Source: Gymnorhina tibicen (taxonomy: Eukaryota > Chordata > Aves > Passeriformes > Artamidae). From it: a DNA stretch of 64,000 bases. The DNA lies in contig VXAZ01003882.1 of NCBI GenBank assembly GCA_013399875.1, forward strand, positions 521,441 to 585,440, written 5' to 3'. Under the pieces are notes generated by a model. The model did no database searches. It was not told the DNA's origin and worked only from the letters and a program-made list of their open reading frames with translations. A program made the translations under genes and the position numbers. This document shows, one piece after another, positions 24,826 to 38,738 of this stretch (position 1 is the stretch's first letter; every line of letters starts with the position of its first letter).

Positions 24826-27800
24826 TCTGCAATAAACCGGCTATTTCTCTCCTATATTTGATAATTAGTGACATAGTGTGTCCCTTTTGGCTGCTTGCCC
24901 ACTTCCCCTGACAAGTGCAGAACTCGCATGTAAAGCTCAAAGAGTCTTATGCAATTATTTTGGTTTGTGTTGTCTCTCTTTTCCTTGGTTGGGAATTGCT
25001 AGTGAACACAGTGCCTTCAGGCTGTAATTTCCTGTTGCATATTTTCTGAAACCATGTGAGGGATTGCTCTTGATGAGCTTTCCAGGAGCCTGCTACAATT
25101 GAACTTGTCTAATTATCAGCCAGCTATAGCCTTCAGCTTCTTGCCACCCTTTTTCTCTTGTCGTTCAGGATTGTTTTATTTTCCCCTCCCGGGATTTGAG
25201 TGCTAATATGGATCATGGAGTCTCTGACAGTAGGTGTCACAAGTTTGCCTGGGTTAGCATAGAAAATTGTCAGGAAGAGAGAGCTCTGAGCAGTAGGGAT
25301 GCTTCATAAATGGTTTATATGGTGCCTATATCCTAGACCAGGGCTTACCAAAAGATGGTCCAGGAGAGACTGATGACTGTTCATGGGAGTGTATCACCCT
25401 TGTGCTACCCTTCAGTAAAGACATGATCTGGTGGGCAGAGGTCATTGTGAAATTCGTAGGGCTGAAGGTGGCAGGTGGCTCAAAGAGTACGGGAGGACTG
25501 AGAGCAATGTCAGCAGGGCTTCAAAGGCTCGTTCCGTGCACTTCTGCTTCATGCAGCGGAGCAGACTGAGGAGATGCCCCGGCTGTGCCTGAACTGAGCC
25601 GAGGACTCTCAGGGCTAGAAAGATCATCCAGCAACACAGAGCTGATTTTGACCTGCGTACCAATACACCCTGCCTGCCACACAGTCAGCTGAAGGTACAT
25701 CATTTCAAGGAACATGATCATAATTTCTGGAGGCTGCTTTATTCCTGAACAAAGCAGTGTTCACTGCTGTGGATGCAGGGTGTTTCTATAAGCTTTGTTC
25801 TTGGCTCAGCTGCCTGTTCTCTCACCCTCCTGGGTGCAGTGCTTCAGGTGTTGCAGGGCCATGCTCTAGCCTGCAGAAGCCTCACTAGGAAGAGTCAGCT
25901 TGAAGGTGATGTTTCCTTCTTTTCTGAGGACTTAGGTAGAAAAAGGCAATTTATGACTGTGTTTGTGGAGCTGGGTGTCTATCCAAAGGAGGATGTTGGG
26001 ATCCTTGCCCTGGTTTTATGTGGTGTAAATGGCCAGGAGTGGTCTGTAAGAGCTTTGAGTTCCGCTCTTCTGACTGCTGATTTACTCCCCAAAATTTCAG
26101 TTGGCCCTGTGGCACCTTCAGGGTCTGCAGCCACTCCGGGTAAGGAGAGGTATTGTCCTGATTTCCCACAAGCACCACGGTCTCCTGGATGCTTTGAGGG
26201 AGGCAGTGGTATTCATAGCTTTCAAAGATCAGAGGCAGCGAGAAAAAACATCATTCTTTTCCTCAGCCCCTGGACTGCCAGCTTTGTGCTGTCACAAGGC
26301 TCTGTTTCATATTGCCATGACTTTACAAGCTAAAACAGGGTCTGCTCGCTGGCATGGCACCTTTCACACAGCATCTCAGCCCCTCTCCTCCTTCAAATAA
26401 TAGGATTTAATGAGCAGAACTGAGTATTTGTGTTTATGTACAAAACCTTCCATGTATTTATCAAGGATGTGTCCAAAAGCTTTAGAAAAAGAAGAAAAAA
26501 TGTCTCTTCTTTCTCGGTCTTGTAAACTTTTATAAAATTGAATGCAAGAAAAACCCAGTGATTGTTTCTGCCTCGCTATAACTGGTTTCAGTGTGCCACT
26601 GTGCTCAGCAAAATGTATTATATATGTTAGCAATTGTTTCTCTATGCCCATCACAATAGCTGAGGAGTTAAAATTGCTAATGATCTTTCCAGCAGCCCAG
26701 CTATTTTTCAGCTGCTCACTGAGGCCATTAATCAACATACCCAGGACCGCTTGAGCAACGTTTGCTAGCAATTAACCTATGGGTATGGGATTTTTTTTTT
26801 GCTGTTACATTTCTATTCTAGTCTGCACATCAAATAAAAGATGTATCCTAACACCGCTTTTGCTAATTGAAGAGTCTAGAAAACAAAAGTTCTCAGGCCT
26901 ACATGGGCCAGCTTGATATGGGAAAAGAGGGCATCCAATATGCTGGGAAAATGTTACATTAAATACTTCCTCAGATTGCTGAACATTAACTGACCTCTTG
27001 CTTTCCACTTGTTCTTCCTAATGTTATATAGATGATGGAACAGACATTTGAGACGTGTTGCTTTTAGTTACTAAGTATTTTAAAATACTTACTGAAATAC
27101 TCCCTTGGGAAGAAAAGGAACCATGAATGTGTTCCCCTGACCTTTACACTGCCTTTACACTCAGTGATGCCACTGAGTAGTGGTTATCACCTCATTTTTC
27201 ACTAGCAAGATTCAGGACCAAAATGTTTCTATTATTACTTCAGTGGTGTCAGCGAAGTTACACCTGGGGAAATCTCCACCTGTAATATATTCTACTCTCT
27301 GCTGAATTTATTTGACTGGAAAGTGTTACTTTGTGGCTTAACAGAGTTTCTTTACATCACAGAAGAAAGGAAACAGGAAAGTTAGTGAGGAATTGAAGAA
27401 ACAGTTTGCCTCAAAAATTATTGCAGGGGACTTTTCTGGTTTGCAGGACTTTGTGAGACAGGAAATTAAAGGTGTCCAAAGAACAAACACACACCTTAAG
27501 CAGAGCTGGTGCAGTATCCTGCCTGTACTGATATGACTGCAGAGGACCAGTATCTCCCATCCTAGCATCCACTGGCAGTTCTATATGGAGATGGTCTAGA
27601 AGCCTAAATGTTGCCTAAAGCTGGAGTAATGTCAAGTCCTGTTGCTGTGATCAGGAGCAGCTTAGATAAGGTAGCACAGGCACCAATGGCCAGTTTGCAC
27701 CAGCACAGCCACTTCTGTTAGCCTTGGTGAGCAGTGGAGGGAGGCTTTCCTATCCGGAAAGGAGTATTTTTCATGTGTACATCCTTCTGCTGGTGGTATT

Positions 27801-29850
27801 TCAGAAGCGCAGGAGGAAATAGTGCAGTCCTCTAGCACAGCCAGTAGTAGCTTTGGATCCTGGCAGCAGAGGAAGGGATAGTAAAAGAATTAAATTTCCT
27901 CCCATGCTTCAGAGACTGTTTGCATCACTAATATATACTTTTTGGTTAATAATAAAGACAGAAGGGTAATAATAAAGACAGAAGGTAAATTTATTACTAC
28001 CCTCACCTCATCAGAATTACTCAATTTTCTTGTCAACCCAAAGTTTCATGTTTGCTGTTCATTTTCCTTCACCCCAGACCCTGCAGGGAATGTGTTCATG
28101 CTCCTAATCTCGGGTTAGACTGAAATCTGGTATCACCAGTTCTGGCAGCATTTGTCATCCAGCCATGCAATTCTAATACGCGGGACTGTAAGAGAAGCCT
28201 AAATATAGTGATTCTCTTGGCCCTTATTTATGTCAGAGACAATGCCAGTTTCTAGCCCACATTGTTGTGGGGGAAGGAGGCTTCAACGTGTGACACAAAA
28301 GCAAACAAAAAAAATGTCTCCCAACACATTTAACATAACTCTCTCATTTTCTTTTGGAGTATGACTCATGGGTTTTAAATTATTAGGAGAGCCTCAACTT
28401 CAATCCCCACTCAAAATAGCCCTGTTACCTCTGATAAGAGAGGAGGATGTCACTTTTCTGAGTGTGGTGGCCCTTCTTATCTGCACTGGAATGAAAAAGC
28501 AGGCAAAAAGTGGGCAGGCCACATGCCTGAAAAAGAGATAGTTTAGTTCCCCTGAGCTCATTTAATATCGTCAACTCTGGCAAGTGTGAGATTTTGGGCT
28601 GAGGGACAGACCTTTCCGAGAGAGCAGTACAAGCTGAGTTAGAGAAACAGGAGCTGACAGCAGGTCTGGGTGTAATGCAACCTAATTAAAATTAAGCGTG
28701 GTTAGAAATGTGTTTGGCTATATTCTGCAGGCAGTGAAAGGCCATTTTCCTAAAAATGCTATCTTAATGATTTGCCCAATTTATATTCTTGTCTTTTCAT
28801 TTATTAGTTACCTAAACCTTATAAAGCAGAGCTTTCCCCATCCTCATGAGGCAGGTATGTATACAAATGGCAGGTACTGATGAAATGTTTACTGAAAAGA
28901 TTAGCTTGTCAATGAGGCAAAGGATGGATATTGATCCCCCTTCTATGTTTGTCAACCTGTAACCTGTTTAAGAAATGGCCTACAGCAATGAAATCCAATC
29001 AAGCACTCTCTGCAGCTCCAGTTTTCTTGTAATATAGGGAGGGGATTCAATCACAATAAAGGAAATGAACCACTTATCATATAAATGAGGGTAAGACAAT
29101 TTACAGGTTACAGGTTCCAAGTGAGGAGAGTTCTGACTGCAATACAGGATTAAACAACGGCTATTCTGTACACCTGAGCTTTCCTGTGGTCTTTCTACAG
29201 GGAAGGGTTGTTATGTGGCAAAATATGTTGCAGTGTTGAGTTAACAGGTTTAACAGAACAGAGCACACTGCATGCCTCCCCTACCTCTGCCACTGCTTGA
29301 TAACTTTGCTATGGAAATGTTTTCAGAGGTGGCCAAAGCAGTCTTCTAAGTAATTAATACCACTTGTCAGTCCATAGGGCCACCTGAAAACCAATTTTTT
29401 AGCTTTATGAAAGATGTGAGAGATCGCAAAACTTTTATTTTATTCAACATCAGAAGAAAATTTTCTAACATGATCCTCCTACCCTCACCTCCCCCCAGTA
29501 AAATGTCCCAGGTCCAAGCAGTGTTGGAACCTTTGGAACCACCAGGCTGGAGATACAGCCTTCAATAGCTTGTCTTTATTTATTTGCATGAATGAGCAAG
29601 AGAGCAGCATGATCTACAGATAGGGTGATGTGGACCTTCTCTTCCCTCCAGCAGAGTGGATACCCACACACAACACCTAATTTTTGGGTTCAGATCCCTG
29701 CCCTGGAACAGAGAACAGCAGCTGATATTGAAGCATTTGCCGTTTGAGACAAGCAATCAATCCGTTTGCATTCTGAGAGTTTCCTTCTCCAGAAATACAA
29801 TCCCAGACCTTCTTGGGAAAAGAAGAGATCAAGTAATTTTTCCATTAAAG
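24826..29850. other. Intergenic, no gene recognised
   Basis: Includes an open frame of 186 codons (25773-26333) and several shorter ones with no recognisable domain, signal or conserved neighbour. Tandem duplication of a 20-bp unit occurs at 27946-27985. Confidence 0.6.
27946..27985. repeat. 20-bp tandem duplication
   Basis: Two adjacent copies of TAATAATAAAGACAGAAGG plus one variable leading base. Confidence 0.9.
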
Positions 29851-29861
29851 GTTTATGTCTT

Positions 29862-30000
29862 GGTACATGCCGTGGGTTGGGTTTGGCTGGATATCAGGTG
29901 CCCATCAAGCTGTTCTCTCACTCCCCCTCCTCAGCAAGACAAGAGGGGAAAAAAGGACAAAAAGCTCATGGGTCAGGGCAAGGACAGGAAGAGATTATTC
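29862..30000 (-). mobile_element. Avian LTR fragment
   Basis: The plus strand reads a reverse-complement LTR piece: TGCCGTGGGTTG, then CAGGTGCCCATCAAG, CTCTCACTCCCCCTCCTCAG, AAAAGCTCATGGGTCAGGGC and AAGGACAGGAAGAGATTATTC. This order is typical of an avian ERV LTR seen in the same orientation as the element at 3320-3709. Only part of the LTR remains. Confidence 0.6.
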
Positions 30001-30734
30001 TATCCAGAACCTTGGCATGTAAATCGAATACAGTACTCCAGCCTTTTCCAGCTAAAGTAGTGTGTCACTGCAAGCATCTGATCAGTGCTTAACCTAGAGG
30101 AAGTTTTCTTTCCAATCTTCTCTATCCAGTGCATTTTTTTTTTCTTTTCTAAATAATATTCTTCCTAATGGATACCTTTATTGCTTCAAATGTGCACTGA
30201 AATAAACTTCATTAGATAAGCAGCCTTCAAAGAGGAGATCAGTGGAAGATTATGCATGGCAGTCAGCAAAATGTGAGAATTCAGTGAACTTGTGGACTTG
30301 GGGAAGGCGAGGAGATACACAGTCCTCAATCCCCGCTCCCAGAGTCAGGAGGCCATGGCAGCCTGTCCGGTCTGACACAACAGTCTCTAGGTTCAACCAG
30401 CTCAGCTGAAAGTGCAGAGAAACCACAGCTGATCTAAAAGCCTTTCTGAAAGAGTAGCTTGCTGGCGTGACCCCTGGCTAGGAAGAAGAACAAGCTCTCG
30501 TGGCAGTCTGCCAGCAGTGGAGGGTTAGCTTAAATTTTCTGGCAATTTACCTTGCTGAAGTAAATTGTGCTTTAAGTATGAGGAGTTGTTGTAGGTGAGC
30601 AGTCACTGTGCTCCTTAGACACATCAACCCTTCCAGTGCAGGCTACTGCCATGTTTACCCCCTTCCAGTTCCATCCTCAAAAACACCTTTCCAGTGGTGT
30701 AGAGAGTCCTTGAACATTGTCTCTTCTTTTGTAG

Positions 30735-31037
30735 AATCAGAGAATAGAATCACAGAATGGTTTGGGTTGGAAGGGACCTTAGAGATATCTCGTTCCAACC
30801 CCCCTGCCATGGGCAGGCTCATATTCAACTAGACCAGCTTGCTCAAAGCCCCATCCAGCCTGGACCTGAACACTTTCAGGGATGGGGCATCCACAGCTTC
30901 TCTGGGCAGCCTGTTCCAGTGTTTCACCACCCTGAAAGTACAGAATTTCTTCCTAGTATCTAATCTAAACCCACCCTCTTTCAGTTTAAAACCATTCCCC
31001 ATGTCCTATCACTAGATGCCCTTTTAAAAAGTCACTA
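30735..31037 (-). repeat. CR1 LINE, 3' end
   Basis: A well-preserved reverse-complement CR1. It starts with AATCACAGAATGGTTTGGGT and continues through CCCCATCCAGCCTGGACCTG, TCTCTGGGCAGCCTGTTCCA and GTTTCACCACCCTG. It is one of the youngest-looking copies here. Confidence 0.93.
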
Positions 31038-32884
31038 TTAAAAGCAAAATAATAATTTAATTATTAAAATTAATAAAATCAATGACTGGAGCTATTTCTC
31101 GTGAGCTTGAAACCTTAGTTTTGTGACTTGGATTGACTCAGAGAGCAGGAATAGGATCTCAATTAAAAGTAAATTTTAAAAGTTTGAAATAAAGGGCTAA
31201 ATCTTTCATATGCACTGATGCTAAATTTTTCATAAGTAAGAAATCTCATGTGAAATAAAATGCTGAAATAAAGCTGTGACATGGTGGTGCATCTTCCTAA
31301 GTACAATAACTATGCCCAAAAATTAGTGTCAATATTGGAATACTCAGGATAGGGTCAAACCTTTTATAGGTTCTTATGGCATTATCTTGCTATGCAGACA
31401 CCTTGCTGTTACCAGAACCATCTGGTCCGCCGTTCCCAGGTGGAGGTGTCTGCCACTCATTTGTAGGAGAGAGGAGAATCCTACATCTGGTTCCTTCTCT
31501 TCTCCCGATACCAGGTCCCCCAGAGACTTGCTGTCTGCTTTGCTAATGATTAAGAGCTAACTACAGAAGGGCACGTATCAAGTGTGGACATATTATATTG
31601 TGCCAGAAGTGAGGAGGAAGCCTCAGGCTTCTGTCCCATGTGCCTCTCTCCAGTATTAATCTTCTCAGTACATGAAATATTTTTCACCAATACATAACCT
31701 CACTTATTACTTCCTGCCATTAAGTGCAGCAAATACTCAGACACTCTTCTGGAACATCTCCAAATGAAATCTCAGAGTCATTACATTAACCTTTTCCATT
31801 ATAGAGCAGAAGGAAATTAGCTATTGGCACACACAGAAATACTTAGAAAGTGGCATGATATTTCGCATAATTGTATTTTTATACTTCCCAACAATGCAAA
31901 GAGTTAAACAAAAGTGGCAAAAATCCTGCATGCTTCATTAAAAACTCTCAATTTCTTTATTTTCAGCAAAATAAGCCATCAGTGTTAGATTCTATAATTG
32001 ACACCATTGCTTAGGGAACAAACCTATGAATCTTATTAGAGACAAATTCATTACTTTAAGTCCACCCTTAGGATGCAGAGCTCATAAAAGAAACCTCTGG
32101 AGGGTTCAGCTTAGGGGATGAGATGATTTCAGGCTGCAAATCTACAGATTTGCTGTAATTAACCTGAACTAATTATTGTCAGGCGATGGGTCGGACATCC
32201 TGGATAAAAGCCCCTGACTGGTTTTGTGGTCTACTGGGTTTTCAGCAAGAGAGCTGCTTGTTAAACAAAGAAAAAGTACTGAAAGCACAGCCCTATATAT
32301 TTTTAAAGTAAAATAAATCTTTCCACTAGGAGAGAATACCAGAGTCTATTTAAAATGCACAGTCAATTGGCACACTGAAATGTATCAATGTTTAATACTT
32401 TTGTTAGCTGTCTCACTGCAGGCAACCATCACTAGCAATGGTCAAAAACAACTCCTGGGTGGGCTACGCTGCTCTGCCTCCACATGAAGGGAACGCCTGC
32501 CTGCCTGCTTTTGCAAATATCATGAGAAGGGACCCATTAAACAATTCTTTGTGCACTGCAGGTTCATGTTATGGTCCTGTAATAGATGCTGCCCATCACT
32601 ATTCTGCTGCTGCTTTCAAGGGGCAAGACAGACACATGGGGGCACCTACAGAAGCTTCTGTGGCTGGCACAGGGCAGAAGGAGCTGGCTGGACTCTAGAA
32701 GGTATGCTGATAACCCTGTCATACAGATTACACAGATTTACGTATCACAGCTTCAAAAAGCAGTGACAATTTTCACCAACAGTGGAAGTACTGTTTAATG
32801 TTATTGTTTCAAACACAGATATTTGTATGCATTTAAGTTTCTAAATTCTGTTGAAAGCAGTGGCCATGATGTGAAAATATTTTG

Positions 32885-33002
32885 AGGTCTCTCCGTCATT
32901 TGAAATTTTCAAGACTTGGCTGGGCAAAGCTGACACGATCACATCCCACCTTGAGTGGGGCATGACATTCAGAAGTCTCTTCTGGCCAGTGTTTCTATGA
33001 CC
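32885..33002 (+). repeat. Old CR1 LINE remnant
   Basis: TTCAAGACTTGGCTGGGCAA and the closing GTGTTTCTATGAC match the general plan of a diverged CR1 3' end. Confidence 0.5.
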
Positions 33003-36000
33003 CAGAGTGGTTAAGACATGGTTACAAGGAGAACTCTATGCTCAGGTGCTGTACTTTCTCAGAAGGAGATGCGTATTGGCTGCCCCATTCTGAGGAGTTC
33101 TTTTCCCTTCAGCCCAAAGGTCCAGTGCCATAAACACGCATCCTACCTTCCCTCCCACCCCTGATGGTGTTTCTTGGCAGATGGTCACATACTTTCACTG
33201 TGTGTTTCACTGATACTGGGAATTTGTTTTCCATTTCCTCTGTGTGTCTCTGCTGCTGTGAGACTGAGCTTCTAACAAAGGGCTCCCAGCAAGGGAAGCC
33301 TGTGTATGAGTGCAGCACAACCAGGGCTGATCTTGGCAGTGATCACCTACAGACCCTGGGATACACCAGTGAGGGAACACAGGATCGAGCAATGGGGTAG
33401 TCAGTGGCTCTTGTCATGTGAGTGACTTAAAATATCTTCAGTGACATTTTAACTCACTTAAATGTGACTTAAATGACTTTAAATTTTGAGCCTCTGTGAC
33501 TCTCTAGGGAAAAAAAGTTCTGTGTCAGTGCCACCTGATAAATCCCAGGTCCCTCCTCTGCTGCACGGCTCATGCATTCAGGTGTTCCCAAATAAATCTT
33601 TCTGCCTCGCAGGAGTATTGTCAGTGTAAGGTAGGCTCACATCTGCTAACCTAATGGGATTCATCAAGCTTCAGAGGTTTCAAAATTGAAAGAAATTATG
33701 ACTAGAGCCTTCTTTTTTTTTTTTTTTAAATCTGCCATGTCATTACATTGATGGGTTTGTTGTTGGTTTTCACTATTTATATTTCATTATATTTTTCCCA
33801 TCATTAACAGTTTTCCTACTGGTATAAAGACATTCCCTAGCAAGCAGAGGATTAAAAATTACTGGTAAAAATAGCTGGAAATCTGAACAGTTGAACCGAA
33901 TCAAAGTGTGGAAGGGATACTGAGCATAACAATGCTTTTAAGTGGAAGCAGCACATGAGCTCCTCTGTAGATCTGAATGTTCTAGGTGAATGGATCCTTG
34001 TAATCAAAGTCAGAAGTTATTAATTATCTGAAACAGATTTAAAAATGTACAAGTAGCAGCATTTAAATCCTATTAACACTCTGCAGGAGGCAATTCTTGA
34101 AGTACATCAAATTCTCAAGTTTTGTGTTTTGTGAGGACATCCTGCAAACTAAGATCATTAAAATATCCTCCTTCAAATGATTATGGGTTTGGGGTTTTTT
34201 TTGCTAGCCTGCTTTTCTAACTTAAATGTTTTCGTTTCGCTACCAAATATACAAAGCTCTCCTAGATTTTGCTCACTCAGGCCTGCACAAAAGCAGTGAG
34301 ATGCCCGTGTCCTCAAAGTGTGGGCAGAGGTCCCTCTGTGTGACCTCGAGGACAAGGGGCTCAGGCTGCAGAGTCCTCACTGCATTTCTGGGGCTGGCAG
34401 GACCCAGTTGTCATGAAGGGCTTTTTTGAATGGGTCTGTCTGAGCTCCTAAGGATCAATATTTGGTATAAGATAACGTTTTCTTCTGAAATCATTTCTTG
34501 TTTCACCCTTTGACCCTGTAAATATTAAACATTAGTTTACTATGCATTGTTTCAGTTTCCTGATTTGGGCATCCCTGTAATAAAGATGCATCTTCCTGTT
34601 GGGACAGCAGGAAGAGAGATGCCAGGTAAAAAGTGCCTCTTCGCCATCCTTCCACCCAGGTCCTCAGCTGACCCAGCTGTACTTCAGCCTTACTGAAGCG
34701 CCAGCCTTTTGATCTTGATGTAAGCAACACCTCCTTCAGTGTTAGCAAGCTTGCCCACTGCTGGCTGCCCCTGTCTACAGATCAAACCTGGTCCTCTAGC
34801 AACAGGAGGAAAGCCTCCGAAACCCCCACTTCACTGCCCTGGTCAGCTGTGACTGGTGCTTCGGGTGTGACTGTTGGAGAACTCTCCCTTATCAGCATCA
34901 TCTTAGGGCAAAAAGAATTGCAAACTTGCTCTGTGCCTGTTTATAAAGATACTGCAAATAAAAACTATTTGCCAGTGAATGGAAAATCCTATCTGCAGCA
35001 GGAAAAGCTGCAGTTATCATGCATCACCACTGTATGCCACTACAGACTAATTACTCTAGTGGATCCCAGAGATGAGGCACTGCTAGAGCAAACCCTCAAG
35101 AAACACTTAGTTAATATTAAATTGTAATCCTATTACCTTTAGATGTTCCCAGTGCTATTAATCTCACAGTTTCCAAGTCAGTAGTTTAAAAACAGATTAT
35201 CTGAAAATCACAATGCCATTAACCTCTTTGTGTGTATACCATTTTTAAGCGCAGGAGATTATTTTCATAATCTATTTATGCTAAAGATAAAATAAACATG
35301 AATAATCTGAAATGAATTATCCACTGTCTTTCATAATTCCTTGATTGGACTGGTACAAAATTACCCTCAGATTTATATCCTTGCACTAAAAAGTGTAAAT
35401 AAAATGCACTAAGGAAGAATTATTGGTTTGATATCTTGAAACAGGTTTCTAGAGTTAATTTACACCCTAATAAAATTTTTTTGTTGAAAACTCACTAGTG
35501 GTTTTGCAAAAAAGTCTTTGCAACACAAACTACTGTGCCAAAGTAAAAATTAACTTCTACGAATGCTTAAGTAAGATTATAAGTGCATCAGTTAGCACTC
35601 ACATGCTTTTTGAATCATATCCTAAATTTGGTCTCTGTTTCTATTGATTTCTCCTACAGGGTTGAAATCTTAAAAAATATTTTCCTTTTTGGTCTCTTCT
35701 GTTTCCTGATCATTATCATTCATTGTTTCTATATCTGATTATTAACAAATTCAAGCAACTGCTTGTTTCTGTCTCTTTAAACTTTTATTCTTCTGCTTTC
35801 CTCAGTTTTTATTCTGTCTGCAGTTTAAACTATTCTTTGCTCTATAAAAATCCTTGCAAAATGACTAGGAGGGGGAGAACATCCAGGGCAAGGAAATTAG
35901 TAATGATAGAAATCGTCAGTTTGACAAAATAAACTATTCCTAACATTTTCAGTATCTCTTACAGAAATTGTAGGGAATGTCTCCTTCATCTTTAGCACAA

Positions 36001-38698
36001 AAGCCAATTAATGTGGAATTGTAGTCTCACCAAGAGCTGGGATGTTTAAATCCAAAACTTCACAACAAATTACTCTTGTACAGGCTGCATCATCACTTAT
36101 CCCAGGGAAATTAGAGACCCTCTTGGACTGCATCCTTTCCATTCCCTGGTCAGTGAGGAAGAGGGGTGGTGCAACCCTCGGAGAGTGTTTCCTTTTATGG
36201 CTGGGATATTTGCTCACCTTCGAGACACCTTTCTTTCGCCTGTGCAAAGGAGCTGTGTGACATTAAATTACCTATTTACAAAATGGATTAAGATAAAGAG
36301 TTGCATTAAAGAGATCAAATGGCTGGAAAAAAATAAAACAAGGAAACGAAATCATCTCTCTTGAAAGTGTGCTCTTAGAAGGCTGAGAGCTGCACTTTGT
36401 CACTAAAGTAACATCCGTGAATTGTTTTGGTGCTGAAGATCTTTTCAGCTGATTTTACAAGAGCTACTGCTAGAGCTTGATGATGCTACTTCTGCTGCAA
36501 TGCCACAGCAGTTTCATGGAGATGGTACAAATTGATGTATTATTTCTAAGAACCCTTCCTTGTCCTCTGGGATTTCTCTGGGTATTGTGACCCATGATTG
36601 CTACCAGGAAAATGGATCCAATCCAAATATTTAAATCTAGACGTGACTTCAGTCATCTACTGAGTTTTGTCTGTCCAATAATTAGTAACTACGTGTATGT
36701 TTGACACTGTGGTTTACAGTTCTGTAATCACTCCCTTTCCTGGCTGCAGTATGATATTTGAGCTCTGAAAGGGGTTATTCCAATCCCAGAAGTGAATTAA
36801 TCCCTTCCACAAGAGTTAGGCTCTTAAAATAATTATTGGGAAAAATGAAAGTGTAATCATTAGTCCAATAATGGCTCTAGTGGAAGGAAACCTAAATTAA
36901 GTCATATTGGGTCTCTAAAACATTAAATTAGGCAAATTAGGGATCTGATTTTTCTTTAAAAACCTGAATCTATAGCAGTATTAAAGGAGGGCAGGGCTGG
37001 ATGTGAGAGGAAAATAACTATCAGTTGTGAAATATCTTTGGACTGTTTAGCAGCATTACCATTCACAGCCACGGAATACATTACATTTTATTGTAAACTT
37101 TGTTCCTTAGAGAAGTATAAATCTTGAAAGTGTGTCAATACTTGGCAAAGTAAGCAGTCTCTGGAGGCAAAAAATGTTTAAGACCATCTATCAAGTATAA
37201 GAAGTTGATAGCAATTAAAATCAGAGCTGTTTATGTATAAACATAAATTGCAGAGGTAGCTTAAAACTGGCCAGTAAAAATCTTGGCTGGGTGGAAATTC
37301 CAATAGCAAAAGCCTGCAAAAAGCAACATCTGAATTTTAAGAACTGTTTTTGTAGCATACACTTTTTCTTTAGCAACAATATTTTCTATGATATTTTATT
37401 ACATTGAGGAAAATGTATCTATTTATTTTCACATCCAGGCATTCTTAAAAAACACCACAAACAACAAAACCCAAAACCACTGAACAACGGGTAAAAAGAA
37501 GATAGCTTAGAGAAAATATTACTTATGTTACATAAGCGCTAAACCAGGTTATATTTCAATGCTCACTTTTACCCCAAAGATATACAGAGAAGGATGGGAA
37601 ATGATTTAATGTTAATTACTATAATAATGATGATGATTTGTTAAATTATTGTGTATTTAAATGGAATTATTGTGTCTCTTTAATGTGTGAGGTTCTCAGG
37701 AGATAGACCATTGCGGGCAGCCTGCACAATTTTATTGCTTTTCACAACAGCTACAACACCAAAAACTTCAGTGGAATGAGAGCCCTCAGAAAGAGTATTC
37801 AGGGGTCTTCCTCCCCTGAAGAGGAAAGGGACTGCCCTGTGTAACCCATCCACTGTGTACCTAAGTGCTGGTTTGAAAGGAATGTGTTGGGTCTTCTTCC
37901 AGGTTTCTGGCCCAGTGGTCAGTCCTGGATCACTGTGTTTGGGTCAATCCTCACGGAGATGCAAGGAGCACCGCCAGAGCACCGATCAGTGCCGTGCTGG
38001 AAGGGATGTGTTGGGCTCTGAGTGGACCCTGCCTCTTCTACCAAGGCTTCCATGACTTTAGGGATGGTAAATAAAATCAGAGAGGGAGTTTCCTTCCTTA
38101 AAACAGGGGAAGGTGTGAAGAAGACACCAATTTCAAATGTGACAGTCCTGAGGAAGCTTGAAGGGCAGGGGTGCTGTGCCCACAGTGAGTTTTGCTGCAG
38201 CAGGAAATGAGGAGTGGCCTCCCAGCCCATGCCATGGACACGGGGAAACTTGCTGGCAGCAGGAACAGTGCCAGGCTGCTGGGTGGAAGGGAGAGACCAG
38301 CCACAAAAAGTGGGATTGCTGTTAAACAGAGCATAATGTACAATGTTTATTTGAAATTAATGAGGCTTGCATGCCTTCAGAATGCATTTTAATATTTAAA
38401 TTGCTGCAAGAGTAAATTATTAAAATAAAGTGTCCATGAATTATCACCCCTGATCTCCCAAGCTGCAGTGCTGGAAAATGAGAGACAAAGAATGCCTAGG
38501 TCAGTGAGGTAAAGGAAAGGCTGTCCCCGTCTCATGTTGCATGTCTTCCACTGTAAGAGCATCTTTTCATTTCTGAGCAGCTGTGGGAAAGATGTCTCAG
38601 GAAGGAAGTCTTAACATGGGACCCAAATCAGGACCTAGAATATAACTGAGAGATTTTGGTGTTCCAGACACCAATATCCACCACTGAGGGACCAGAGC

Positions 38699-38738
38699 CC
38701 ACATAAGTGGATTAATCCACCCACATAAGTGGATTAAT
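38699..38738. repeat. 22-bp tandem duplication
   Basis: CCACATAAGTGGATTAAT occurs twice in direct succession, with a 22-bp period. Confidence 0.9.

Noticed and set aside
25773..26333. 186-codon open frame starting with a hydrophobic stretch
   Set aside because: Resembles a signal-bearing protein at first sight, but there is no recognisable domain, no clear promoter or splice partners, and overlapping open frames on both strands suggest chance.
32438..32698. 86-codon open frame with a balanced composition
   Set aside because: Looks protein-like in parts but has no recognised similarity or splice context.
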